Source: JBOHBN01 sp050698355
GTDB taxonomy: Bacteria > Actinomycetota > Actinomycetes > Streptosporangiales > WHST01
NCBI GenBank assembly: GCA_050698355.1
Contig: JBOHBN010000290.1
Coordinates: forward strand, 1 to 24,026
Direction: 5' to 3'
Length of the DNA: 24,026 nucleotides
Every line of letters starts with the position of its first letter. Position 1 is the first letter of the stretch. The position numbers were made by a program, and so were the translations under genes. Of this stretch, positions 7,186 through 14,548 are shown piece by piece. Under the pieces are notes generated by a model, which made no database searches, had not been told where the DNA came from, and saw nothing but the letters and a program-made list of their open reading frames with translations.

Positions 7186-8157
7186 ATGACGACCGGACCT
7201 TCGGACGCAAGCGGTAGGCGGCAGGTGTCGGAACTGTTCGACCCGGGTGTGTGGCGGGAGGTCGACGGGTTCGGCGACCTCACCGACGTCACCTACCACC
7301 GCGCGGTCGACCATGGCACCGTGCGGGTGGCGTTCAACCGGCCGGAGGTGCGCAACGCGTTCCGTCCGCACACCGTGGACGAGCTCGCCCGCGTACTCGA
7401 CCACGCCAGGATGACCGCGGACGTCGGCTGCGTACTGCTCACCGGCAACGGGCCGTCACCCAAGGACGGCGGATGGGCGTTCTGCTCCGGCGGCGACCAG
7501 CGCATCCGCGGGCGTGACGGTTACCGGTATGCGGCGGGCGAGAGCGCCGACACGATCGACCGCGTCCACTCCGCCGATCCCGGAACCCCCGCCACGGCCC
7601 GCGCTGGGCGGCTGCACATCCTCGAGGTACAGCGGCTGATCCGGTTCATGCCCAAGGTCGTCATCGCGGTCGTACCCGGTTGGGCGGCAGGTGGCGGGCA
7701 CAGCCTGCACGTGGTGTGCGACCTCACGCTCGCGAGCCGGGAGCACGCACGCTTCAAGCAGACCGACGCCGACGTCGCAAGCTTCGACGCCGGGTTCGGC
7801 TCGGCGTACCTCGCCAGGCAGGTCGGGCAGAAGCGCGCCCGGGAGGTCTTCTTCCTGGGCCGCGCGTACACCGCGGAGGACGCCCACCAGATGGGCATGG
7901 TGAACGCGGTGGTGCCGCACGCGGAACTCGAGAGCGCGGCCTTGCAGTGGGCGTCGGAGGTCAACGCGAAGAGCCCGATGGCGCAGCGGATGCTCAAGTA
8001 CGCGTTCAACGCCATCGACGACGGTCTGGTCGGGCAGCAGCTGTTCGCCGGCGAGGCGACCAGGCTCGGGTACATGACCGACGAGGCCGCGGAGGGCAGG
8101 GACGCGTTCTTGCAAAAGAGATCGCCGGACTGGTCGCCGTACCCCTGGTACTACTGA
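7186..8157 (+). CDS. menB: 1,4-Dihydroxy-2-naphthoyl-CoA synthase
   Basis: 323 aa. A crotonase-fold enzyme that cyclises o-succinylbenzoyl-CoA to close the naphthoquinone ring. Oxyanion-hole segments are FCSGGDQ (99-105) and GWAAGGGHSL (165-174). The active-site run has QTDADVASFD (192-201). Asp 194 sits where E. coli MenB has glycine and M. tuberculosis MenB has its catalytic Asp, so this should be the bicarbonate-independent type. The C-terminal KRSPDWSPYPWYY tail, which closes the neighbouring subunit's site, is intact. The usual SFDGGYGS reads SFDAGFGS here, a Gly-to-Ala change at 202. Start ATG 7186 has no Shine-Dalgarno. A long hairpin follows the stop. Confidence 0.96.
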   Translation: MTTGPSDASGRRQVSELFDPGVWREVDGFGDLTDVTYHRAVDHGTVRVAFNRPEVRNAFRPHTVDELARVLDHARMTADVGCVLLTGNGPSPKDGGWAFCSGGDQRIRGRDGYRYAAGESADTIDRVHSADPGTPATARAGRLHILEVQRLIRFMPKVVIAVVPGWAAGGGHSLHVVCDLTLASREHARFKQTDADVASFDAGFGSAYLARQVGQKRAREVFFLGRAYTAEDAHQMGMVNAVVPHAELESAALQWASEVNAKSPMAQRMLKYAFNAIDDGLVGQQLFAGEATRLGYMTDEAAEGRDAFLQKRSPDWSPYPWYY

Positions 8158-8175
8158 TCGGGCCCATCCCACCCC

Positions 8176-8227
8176 GTGATCATGAAGGATCGTCGTAGCT
8201 ATAGCTACAACGATTTTTCATGATCAC
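8176..8227. terminator. 26-bp near-perfect dyad, bidirectional terminator or palindromic repeat
   Basis: Bases 8176-8201 pair with 8202-8227 with one mismatch (8194/8209) and two G-T pairs (8187/8216, 8188/8215). The element lies between menB (stop at 8157) and the convergent DUF4229 gene, whose TGA (8224-8226) is in its right arm. It is strikingly AT-rich for this genome. The two G-T positions remain paired in RNA read from the plus strand, which favours a function in the menB transcript. Confidence 0.75.
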
Positions 8228-8475
8228 CGGATTGGGTCGTCGTCCTCGGCCGCCGCGCCGGCCGCGAAGCGGCCCTTGAAGTTGCGCCAGCCACCGGTCA
8301 CCGAGGACGCGAGCCGGGTGCGCATCTTGTCGAGCAGCACGTAGCTGAGCAATCCGCTGATGACGAGTGCAAGGAAAACACCGAGCCAGCTCTTGGCGCC
8401 GACGAGCCACAGCCCACCCCAGCAGGCCGCGAACAGGAGCAGCCGTGCACCTGTGTATCCGACTAACGCGCGCAT
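8224..8475 (-). CDS. DUF4229 family small membrane protein
   Basis: 83 aa. Two hydrophobic segments (about 9-26 and 29-49) flank a short loop, then a basic stretch (KMRTRLASSVTGGWRNFKGRF) and an acidic end. The pattern YTGARLLLFAACWG...LVISGLLSYVLLDKMR matches DUF4229 proteins of actinobacteria, which are often encoded near menaquinone genes and have no known function. The ATG at 8473-8475 lacks a Shine-Dalgarno but has TACCCT seven bases upstream, so a leaderless transcript is likely. It is convergent with menB and the same strand as the membrane protein 31 bases upstream. Family assigned from memory of its pattern. Confidence 0.8.
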   Translation of the reverse strand: MRALVGYTGARLLLFAACWGGLWLVGAKSWLGVFLALVISGLLSYVLLDKMRTRLASSVTGGWRNFKGRFAAGAAAEDDDPIR

Positions 8476-8482
8476 CTCTTCG

Positions 8483-8488
8483 AGGGTA
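8483..8488 (-). promoter_or_regulatory. Candidate -10 box of the DUF4229 gene
   Basis: TACCCT on the minus strand matches TAnnnT and ends seven bases before the ATG, in the 31-base gap after the upstream membrane-protein gene. It would give a leaderless mRNA independent of that gene. Confidence 0.4.
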
Positions 8489-8506
8489 CGCCTGGCCGTA
8501 CCCCGC

Positions 8507-9010
8507 TCAGATGGCCGGCCCGCGGCGGCGCCGTTCCGCCAGGCCCGGCGGCTTCAGGTCGAAGATCACCTGGGCGACCAGCGCGGCCGCACCGGCGGCG
8601 AACAGGTCCGGGATCACGACGAGGGCGAGCAGGTTGCTGTTGGAGAGGTCGACGCCGTCCTGCACCAGCCACACGGCGAGCGCCAGCAGCAGGAACACCA
8701 CGATGACGGCGATCGCCGCCGACACGGCCGCGCTCGTGCGCACGCCGAGACGCCGCCACGCGTCCGACTGCCGAGCGAGCCGCGCGTCCACCGAGAGCGT
8801 GATCGCACCCGCGATCCCGGAAGCCGCCCCGTAGCACAGCCCGAGGCCGGCACCGGCGAGCAGTCCCCAGCCCATCGGCAGCGACGCGATCCACACCCGA
8901 CCGGCGAGGCCCGGCAGGAGCGCGAGCAGCATCCCGTACGCGGCCCCCACCGCCGTCCCGAGCGCCAGCCCGAGGAGCGTGGCGTGCCACCAGGTCCGGA
9001 TTCGTGCCAC
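8507..9010 (-). CDS. Unrecognised four-helix membrane protein
   Basis: 167 aa. Four probable membrane helices lie at about 10-33, 46-72, 93-116 and 126-150. The first two are glycine/alanine rich (GLALGTAVGAAYGMLLALLPG, GWGLLAGAGLGLCYG), which suggests tight helix packing. The ends are basic (MARIRTWWH; LAERRRRGPAI), putting both probably in the cytoplasm. I do not recognise the family. The GTG at 9008-9010 follows a GGGAGG about 10 bases upstream. The 179-base gap upstream, towards the dehydratase gene, is AT-richer than average and must hold its promoter. The gene is followed closely by the DUF4229 membrane protein, so the two may act in the same membrane process. Confidence 0.8.
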   Translation of the reverse strand: MARIRTWWHATLLGLALGTAVGAAYGMLLALLPGLAGRVWIASLPMGWGLLAGAGLGLCYGAASGIAGAITLSVDARLARQSDAWRRLGVRTSAAVSAAIAVIVVFLLLALAVWLVQDGVDLSNSNLLALVVIPDLFAAGAAALVAQVIFDLKPPGLAERRRRGPAI

Positions 9011-9189
9011 GGACGCACCTCCCGCTCCCCGACGTACGGACTGTGACGCAACCGTTTTCAGCGCACACTTCGTTGCTCCAGCAAACCTATGGACCCGATG
9101 GTCACGGTTTGGCTGCGCGGGAGTTACAGAATGTCGCGGAAGGTAGCCGACTGATCACGTTTCGCCGTAATTGGGCGGTTTCGGCTAAA

Positions 9190-10155
9190 TCAGCGGCGAT
9201 CGCCGTCGATCGCCTGCGCCAGCGCATCCGGAGACGCGTTGCCGCCGGAGAGCACCGCGACGATCTTGCCGGCGGGCAGCTCGACGGACCGGTAGATCGC
9301 CGCTGCCGGTGCCACCGCTCCGCTCGGCTCGGCGACCAGCCGCGCACCGAGGGCGAGGTCGCGGACGGTGGCGGTTATCTCGTCCTCGGTCACGGTGAGC
9401 ACGTCGTGCACGTACGCGCGGATGTGCTGCCAGGTCAGCTCGCCCACCACCGGGACGCGCAGGCCGTCGGCCGCGGTTCGCCCGGTGCGCTCCTCGTCCC
9501 AGGCGACGCGCTCCCCGGCGGCGAGGCTCTCAGCGGCGTCGGCGGCGAGTTCGGGTTCCACTCCGATCACCTTGGCCTCGGGGCAGGTGGCAGCGATCGC
9601 GAGCGCGATGCCGGAGATGAGCCCGCCCCCGCTGACCGGCACCAGGACCGCCGCGACGTCCGGCGCGTCCTCCGCGATCTCCAGACCGACCGTCCCCTGG
9701 CCGGCGATCACGGCCGGGTGCTCGTACGGGGGCACCACCGTCGCGCCGGACTCGGCGGCGATCGCCTCTACCCGGGCGAGCCGCTCGGCGACCGGGACCG
9801 GGACGACCTCGCCGCCGAACGCGCGGATGCCGTCGACCTTGACCGTGGGAGCGCTGTCCGGCACCACCACGCAGGCGCGCACGCCGAACGCGCGGGCCGC
9901 CCACGCGACGGCGCGACCGTGGTTACCGCTGGAGTGCGTGACCACGCCGGCGGCGCGCTCCTCATCGGTCAGCGACGCGATCGCGTTGTACGCGCCGCGC
10001 AGCTTGAACGCTCCGGTCGGTTGCAGCGACTCGGGCTTGATCGCGATGTCGCGGTCGTCGGGACGCGGCCACGGTACGAGCGGGGTGCGTACGGCGATTC
10101 CGGACAGCCGCTTCGCGGCGGCGCGTACGTCGTCGATGGAAACCAGTTCGGGCAC
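9190..10155 (-). CDS. PLP-dependent threonine/serine dehydratase or serine racemase
   Basis: 321 aa. Fold-type II PLP enzyme. The Schiff-base lysine is in PTGAFKLRGA (Lys 51), the substrate loop is SSGNHGRAVA, the phosphate-binding glycine loop is SGGGLISG, and the late SGGNAS contacts the pyridine ring. The family removes ammonia from threonine or serine to give a 2-oxoacid, or racemises serine. There is no C-terminal ACT regulatory domain, so it is not the feedback-inhibited biosynthetic IlvA form. Start GTG 10153-10155. An Lrp/AsnC gene lies 25 bases upstream on the same strand, so amino-acid-responsive control is likely. Threonine, serine or another hydroxyamino acid cannot be told apart here. 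Confidence 0.9.
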   Translation of the reverse strand: MPELVSIDDVRAAAKRLSGIAVRTPLVPWPRPDDRDIAIKPESLQPTGAFKLRGAYNAIASLTDEERAAGVVTHSSGNHGRAVAWAARAFGVRACVVVPDSAPTVKVDGIRAFGGEVVPVPVAERLARVEAIAAESGATVVPPYEHPAVIAGQGTVGLEIAEDAPDVAAVLVPVSGGGLISGIALAIAATCPEAKVIGVEPELAADAAESLAAGERVAWDEERTGRTAADGLRVPVVGELTWQHIRAYVHDVLTVTEDEITATVRDLALGARLVAEPSGAVAPAAAIYRSVELPAGKIVAVLSGGNASPDALAQAIDGDRR

Positions 10156-10180
10156 GCGGGCCAGCCTATGCCCTCAGGGC

Positions 10181-10639
10181 TCACTCGTCGGGCTCGCCGA
10201 GCGGGGCCGACCGGTTCTCCCAGCGGGTGGAGAGGACGACGGTCGTCCGCGTACGCGACACGCCCTTGATCCCGCGCATGCGCCCGAGCGTCTTCTCCAG
10301 CGCGTCGATATCCGCGCAACGCGCCAGGCCGACGAAGGACTCGTCACCGGCGACGAACCAGCAGTGCTCGATCTCGGGCACCGACTCCAGGCGCTTGGCG
10401 ACGACCTCCTGGTCGGCCGAATCGGACAGGTAGACGCTGACCAGCGCGCTCACCGCGAGCCCGACGGCGTCCGGGGAGACCGCGGCGTGGTAGCCGGTAA
10501 GGACACCGCGTTCCTCGAGCCGGCGTACCCGGTCCTGCACGCCCGGGCCGGAGAGCCCGACGAGCCGACCCAGCTCGGCGTACGACTCGCGGCCGTTGGC
10601 TCGCAGGGCGTCGACGAGGCGCAGGTCGATCCAGTCCAC
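10181..10639 (-). CDS. Lrp/AsnC family transcriptional regulator
   Basis: 152 aa. An N-terminal winged helix-turn-helix (about 3-50: DLRLVDALRANGRESYAELGRLVGLSGPGVQDRVRRLEERGVLTGY in two lines of family consensus) is followed by a ligand-binding RAM domain (about 65-140), with VAGDESFVGLARC corresponding to the usual GxxDxxL ligand loop. The GTG at 10637-10639 is chosen because the HTH begins directly after it; 28 extra upstream codons would not fit the family. TAGGGT seven bases upstream suggests a leaderless start. The dehydratase gene follows 25 bases downstream, so this regulator probably senses an amino acid and controls that enzyme and itself. Confidence 0.92.
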   Translation of the reverse strand: MDWIDLRLVDALRANGRESYAELGRLVGLSGPGVQDRVRRLEERGVLTGYHAAVSPDAVGLAVSALVSVYLSDSADQEVVAKRLESVPEIEHCWFVAGDESFVGLARCADIDALEKTLGRMRGIKGVSRTRTTVVLSTRWENRSAPLGEPDE

Positions 10640-10646
10640 GCAGCGC

Positions 10647-10652
10647 ACCCTA
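10647..10652 (-). promoter_or_regulatory. Candidate -10 box of the lrp-like gene
   Basis: TAGGGT (minus strand) ends seven bases before the GTG start and sits in a 13-base block identical to that upstream of menC. No clear -35 is seen. It would produce a leaderless mRNA. Confidence 0.45.
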
Positions 10653-10696
10653 GACGAGCGTTGTGTGCCGGGAACCCGGGCCCGCGCGGACATGAC

Positions 10697-10715
10697 GTTG
10701 CTCACACTGAGCGAC
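10697..10715. promoter_or_regulatory. Imperfect dyad, possible Lrp-type operator
   Basis: GTTGCTCA-CAC-TGAGCGAC pairs at 7 of 8 positions. It is about 58 bases upstream of the lrp-like start, in the divergent region shared with the bldC-like gene. Lrp/AsnC regulators often bind dyads of this size near their own promoter. The assignment is inferred only from position and symmetry. Confidence 0.3.
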
Positions 10716-10743
10716 CGACCCACGGGTGAACGACACCTCTTTC

Positions 10744-10759
10744 CCGGTTACGCAACCGG
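10744..10759. promoter_or_regulatory. Small dyad CCGGTT-ACGC-AACCGG between lrp and bldC
   Basis: A perfect 6-bp inverted repeat with a 4-base centre in the 243-base divergent region. It may be an operator. The rest of this region (10716-10882) shows no other structure I can support. Confidence 0.25.
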
Positions 10760-10882
10760 TCCAAGCCGCGCATATCGCCACGCTCCGTGACAGCAGGGCG
10801 CGAGATTTGGCCGTCTCTTGTGTCCGGGAAAGTCCCACGAAAGACACTGTTCATGCAATCGTCCCCGAAGTAAGAGGTACCT

Positions 10883-11155
10883 GTGGATCCTGAACATCAT
10901 CGGCTCCTGACCCCTGCGGAGGTCGCCGCGCTCTTTCGCGTGGATCCGCGCACCGTCACCCGCTGGGCAGTCTCCGGGCGGCTGCACAGCATCCGCACCC
11001 CGGGCGGCCACCGGCGTTTTCCGGAGAAGGACGTGCTGGCGTTGCTCGAGGGCATCGGTGTAGAGCCGCAGGAGAGCGGGGCCGCTGAGGAGACGCAGGG
11101 CGCCGAATCACCGGCGAACGGACCGGACCGGGGTGACGCGCCGCCTCACGCGTAG
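10883..11155 (+). CDS. bldC: BldC-like MerR-type helix-turn-helix regulator
   Basis: 90 aa. The core LLTPAEVAALFRVDPRTVTRWAVSGRLHSIRTPGGHRRF (8-46) is the winged HTH of BldC, the small DNA-binding protein that delays development in Streptomyces and binds direct repeats cooperatively. Compared with Streptomyces BldC (about 68 aa) this protein has an extra acidic, glutamine/proline-rich tail (about 60-90) of unknown role. The GTG at 10883 follows an AGAGG at a workable distance. The stop (11153-11155) lies inside the 3' end of the convergent ccsB gene by ten bases. The family is sure; orthology with BldC is likely but not proven, since other short MerR/excisionase-like proteins share the fold. 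Confidence 0.85.
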   Translation: MDPEHHRLLTPAEVAALFRVDPRTVTRWAVSGRLHSIRTPGGHRRFPEKDVLALLEGIGVEPQESGAAEETQGAESPANGPDRGDAPPHA

Positions 11156-12135
11156 GAGTGAAAGCCGACGATCCAGATGTTCACGACGAAGTAGTTCACC
11201 AGGATCGCGGCGAACGCGACCAGGGCGATCACCGCGGCGCGGCGCCCGCGCCAGCCCGCGGTGACCCGGGCGTGCAGGTACCCGGCGTAGATCACCCAGA
11301 TGATGAACGACCACGTCTCTTTGGGGTCCCAGCCCCAGTAGCGACCCCACGCCGCCTCCGCCCAGATCGCGCCTGCGACGACGGCGAACGTCCAGATCGG
11401 GAACCCGACCGCGATGACCCGGTACGCGAGCGCGTCGAGCGCACGCGGCGTCGGCAGCCGGTGGGCGATCCCGGAGAGCCCGACCTCCACGCCCGCGTCC
11501 ACGCGCTGCCGGTAGCGCTCCGCGACCAGGTACAGCGCCGACACGACCGTGGCGACGGTGAACAGCCCGATCGCCAGCGTCGCCGCGGTCACGTGGATCG
11601 CGATCCAGTACGAACGCAGGGCGGGAACGAGCGGGCCGGCGCTCTCGTACAGGACGGCGCCGTCGAGGCCGAGCCCGAGCACGACCACCCCCAGCACATA
11701 CATGCCGAGGAACCGCGCCTTGTACCGCCACAGCAGGAACAGCAGCGCGGTGACCGCCGCGAAGCACAGCGTCGAGGTGAACTCGTACATGTTGCCCCAC
11801 GGCCACCGGTGGACGGCGAGGCCGCGGGTGAGGATCTCAGCGAGGTGCGTGAGCCAGCCGAGCACGGTGACGACGACCGCGACCCGGCCGAGGAACTCCG
11901 AGCGCGCGCCCGGACCGGTGGGCGCTTCCGCGTCCGACTCCTGGGGCGCTGGGTCGGCTCGCTCGGTGTCCTGTGCGCCGGGCGTACCGACCAGCACCCG
12001 CTCCTTGGCGGCGGGGGCGGGGACGATCCGCGCGGTGAGCATCTCCGCCGCGTACGCGAGGATCGCCGCCGTGTAGACGACAATCGCGCCGTCCATCAGA
12101 AGGTTGGACAGACCCGCGTACCCGGCAGCGGTCAT
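11146..12135 (-). CDS. ccsB: Cytochrome c maturation protein CcsB (ResC)
   Basis: 329 aa. With ResB it forms the System II haem exporter and lyase that attaches haem to apocytochrome c outside the membrane. The haem-handling WWD-type motif is WGWDPKETW (267-275), preceded by WGNMYEF (113-119). Candidate haem-ligand histidines are His 97, His 181 and His 288. About eight membrane helices are apparent. A 45-residue polar insert (about 36-80, rich in P, E and D) after the first helix is typical of actinobacterial members. Start ATG 12133-12135 overlaps the resB stop as ATGA. It is the last gene of the resA-ccdA-resB-ccsB run, and its 3' end overlaps the bldC stop by ten bases. Confidence 0.94.
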   Translation of the reverse strand: MTAAGYAGLSNLLMDGAIVVYTAAILAYAAEMLTARIVPAPAAKERVLVGTPGAQDTERADPAPQESDAEAPTGPGARSEFLGRVAVVVTVLGWLTHLAEILTRGLAVHRWPWGNMYEFTSTLCFAAVTALLFLLWRYKARFLGMYVLGVVVLGLGLDGAVLYESAGPLVPALRSYWIAIHVTAATLAIGLFTVATVVSALYLVAERYRQRVDAGVEVGLSGIAHRLPTPRALDALAYRVIAVGFPIWTFAVVAGAIWAEAAWGRYWGWDPKETWSFIIWVIYAGYLHARVTAGWRGRRAAVIALVAFAAILVNYFVVNIWIVGFHSYA

Positions 12136-13787
12136 CGCTCGCTCCCCTTCGCTTCCGCATCGTCGTGGTGCGTCGGCAGCGCCTCGCGTAGCCGCCCCGC
12201 CAAACCGTCGAACTCGGCCTCGAACCCGTCGCCGCCGTCGCTGCGGGCGAGGCCGCCGAACTCGACCACCGTACGCCCGCCGCCAGCACGGCTCGCGCGT
12301 ACCCACACCCGTCGCCTGCGTACGAACAGCGACAGCAGCAGCGCACCGATCGCCACCGCGGCGCTGCCCAGCGCGAGCACCTTGCCCGGGTCGTGCTTGA
12401 CCTGGAGCGCGGAGTACTCCTTCAAGCCGGTGAACGTGACGCTGCCGCGGTCGCCCGGCAGTTTGACGGTCTGGCCGGGGCGCAGCATCTGGCTCTTCTG
12501 CGGCAGCCGCACCTGCTTCATCTTGCTCGTGTCGAGGGTGTAGACCGACTGGGCGGCGCCGTTCTTGGGGCTGAGGTCGCCCTCGTACGCGATGAGCAGG
12601 ATGACCGGGTCGAGCGGCGCTGGATAGGCCGACGTCGGGCCCTGTCTTGTGACCGCGAACGTCGGCAGGAAGAACATCTGGAAGCCCATCTGGGGCTTGG
12701 TCGCGTACGCCTTGACCACGCCCTTGGACGCGAAGTTGTTCTTGTCCTGCGCCACGAACGGGACCGCGCCGGACGACACGACCTTGCCGTCGCCGTCGCG
12801 CACGGTGATCTGCGGCGAGTAGCCGTGGCCGAGCAGGTAGACCTTCGACCCGCCGACATCCAGCGGGGAGTTGACCCGGAGGTCGTACTTCTGCTTCGGC
12901 GCTCCCGGCCGTTCCCGGTAGTGCAGCCGGGCCCGGAAGTCCTTCGGCGTGCCGCGTTCGGGACCCTTGGCAACGTACGAGGCGGTGAACTTGTCCAGCG
13001 TCACGGTGAACGGAGCCAGGTCGTCGCTGTTCGCGAACCGACCGTGCTGGAACGAGTCGTACGAGATCACCGTGTTGGCGAAGCCGTCGCCTTCGGTGAC
13101 CACGACGTTGCCCTTGTAGCCGAACAGCGAGCCGATCGCGACGGCGACGAGCAGGACGACGAGCGCCACATGGAAGAACAGGTTGCCGGTCTCGCTCAGG
13201 TAGCCCTTCTCCGCGGCGACCGACGGCTCGTCACCCTCGACCACGTCGACGCGGAACCGGCGGCCGCGCAGGAGCCGCCGGGCCGCGGCGATGACGTCCT
13301 CGGGTGGCGCGGCAGCCTCGAACCGCGTGCTCTTCGGCAGCCTGGACAGGTTGCGCGGCGCCTTCGGTGGGCGCGCGCGCATCGCCGCCAGGTGCGCGCG
13401 CGACCGCGGGATGACGCAGCCGAGCAGCGACACGAACAGCAGCAGGTAGATCGCCGCGAACCACGGCGAGCCGAAGACGTCGAAGCCCGACAGCTTGTCG
13501 AGCACCGGCGCGAGCGTGGGGTGCTCGGCGAAGTACTGCTGCACCCTGCTGGGGTTCGCGGGCCGCTGCGGCAGCAGCGAGCCGGGGATGGCCGCGAGCG
13601 CGAGCAGGAACAGCAGGAAGAGCGCGGTGCGCATCGAGGTGAGCTGCCGCCACGCCCAGCGCAGCGTCGCGACGAGCCCGGCACGCGCACCGAGCTGCGG
13701 CGGCTCGGCGGGCTGCGCTTCCAGGTCGAGGTCCTGGCGTACCTCCTCGGTGTCGGCCGGCTCGGTCTGGTCAGTACGCGCGCTCAT
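12132..13787 (-). CDS. resB: Cytochrome c maturation protein ResB
   Basis: 551 aa. Partner of CcsB in System II haem attachment. The layout is a cytoplasmic acidic N-terminus (1-45), helices at about 52-73, 108-127 and 200-223 (the last starting GNLFFHVALVV, with His 206 a likely haem ligand), a large extracytoplasmic domain (about 225-455), a final helix (about 458-480, LALGSAAVAIGALLLSLFV), and a basic then acidic tail. The extracellular part contains family blocks TEGDGFANTVISYDSF and NSPLDVGGSKVYLLGHGYSP. The start ATG (13785-13787) overlaps the ccdA stop in TGATG and the stop overlaps the ccsB start in ATGA, so the operon is tightly coupled. Confidence 0.94.
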   Translation of the reverse strand: MSARTDQTEPADTEEVRQDLDLEAQPAEPPQLGARAGLVATLRWAWRQLTSMRTALFLLFLLALAAIPGSLLPQRPANPSRVQQYFAEHPTLAPVLDKLSGFDVFGSPWFAAIYLLLFVSLLGCVIPRSRAHLAAMRARPPKAPRNLSRLPKSTRFEAAAPPEDVIAAARRLLRGRRFRVDVVEGDEPSVAAEKGYLSETGNLFFHVALVVLLVAVAIGSLFGYKGNVVVTEGDGFANTVISYDSFQHGRFANSDDLAPFTVTLDKFTASYVAKGPERGTPKDFRARLHYRERPGAPKQKYDLRVNSPLDVGGSKVYLLGHGYSPQITVRDGDGKVVSSGAVPFVAQDKNNFASKGVVKAYATKPQMGFQMFFLPTFAVTRQGPTSAYPAPLDPVILLIAYEGDLSPKNGAAQSVYTLDTSKMKQVRLPQKSQMLRPGQTVKLPGDRGSVTFTGLKEYSALQVKHDPGKVLALGSAAVAIGALLLSLFVRRRRVWVRASRAGGGRTVVEFGGLARSDGGDGFEAEFDGLAGRLREALPTHHDDAEAKGSER

Positions 13788-14548
13788 CACACCACCGTCA
13801 CGAAACCGCTCACGAGACCGCGCGTCGCGATCACCACCTGCGCCCACACGCCGGTGGCCAGGAGCACGCCGACGACCACGAGCATCGCGCCGCCGATGCG
13901 CATGACCCAGGGCCGGTAGCGCCGGAGCCTGCCGAACGCGCCGAGGGCGCGGCGGAACCCGAGGCCGGCGAGCACGAACGGCAGGCCGAGACCGAGGCAG
14001 TAAGCGAACGCCAGCACCGCGCCGCGGACGGCGCTGCCGTCGTTGAACGCCAGCGTCTGCACCGCGCCGAGCGTCGGTCCGATGCACGGGGTCCAGCCGA
14101 GCCCGAACACGATCCCGATCAGCGGCGCACCCGCGATACCGAACGAGGTCGGCACGCGGTGGACGCGGAAGTCCTTCTGCAGCCAGGAGATCGCGCCGAG
14201 GAACGCCAACCCGAGCAGGATGGTGACCACGCCGAGCACCCGGGAGATGGGGTCGGCGTACGCGTGCAACAGGTTGCCCACCCCGCCGAACAGGGCGCCG
14301 GCGCTGACGAACACCAGGCTGAACCCGACGACGAACAGCACGCAGCCGACCAGCATTCGGCCGCGCCGCGCCCCCGAGGTGAGGTCGGCGCCGGAGAGGC
14401 CCGTGACGTACGACACGTAGCCGGGCACGAGCGGGAGCACGCACGGGGAGAGAAACGACACCACGCCGGCAACGAAGGCGACCGGCAGGGCCAGCGGCAG
14501 CGACCCGCTGGTCACGATACGCACGAACGTGTCGGCGACGCCGCTCAT
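13787..14548 (-). CDS. ccdA: Cytochrome c biogenesis protein CcdA (thiol electron carrier)
   Basis: 253 aa. A six-helix membrane protein that passes electrons from cytoplasmic thioredoxin to ResA. The two redox cysteines are in SPCVLPLVPGY (Cys 36) and WTPCIGPTLG (Cys 155), each at the start of a repeat unit with the usual proline beside it. Start ATG 14546-14548 overlaps the resA stop by four bases. Stop TGA overlaps the resB start. Length and helix count are normal. Confidence 0.95.
   Translation of the reverse strand: MSGVADTFVRIVTSGSLPLALPVAFVAGVVSFLSPCVLPLVPGYVSYVTGLSGADLTSGARRGRMLVGCVLFVVGFSLVFVSAGALFGGVGNLLHAYADPISRVLGVVTILLGLAFLGAISWLQKDFRVHRVPTSFGIAGAPLIGIVFGLGWTPCIGPTLGAVQTLAFNDGSAVRGAVLAFAYCLGLGLPFVLAGLGFRRALGAFGRLRRYRPWVMRIGGAMLVVVGVLLATGVWAQVVIATRGLVSGFVTVV

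Noticed and set aside
61..8227. Repeats at 61-116 and 8176-8227 as part of a CRISPR array
   Set aside because: They are single inverted repeats of different sequence with no regularly spaced direct repeats.
9011..9189. Possible small gene or RNA in the AT-richer gap between the dehydratase and the membrane-protein gene
   Set aside because: No reading frame with a start signal, no strong hairpin; most simply a promoter region.
10170..10180. GCCCTCAGGGC dyad between the lrp-like gene and the dehydratase gene
   Set aside because: Stem of five pairs with a one-base centre; too small to call a terminator or operator, and such dyads are frequent in GC-rich DNA.
12393..13919. Long plus-strand frame opposite resB
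   Set aside because: Shadow of resB; product is V/R/E-rich with no domain, and resB has clear family blocks.
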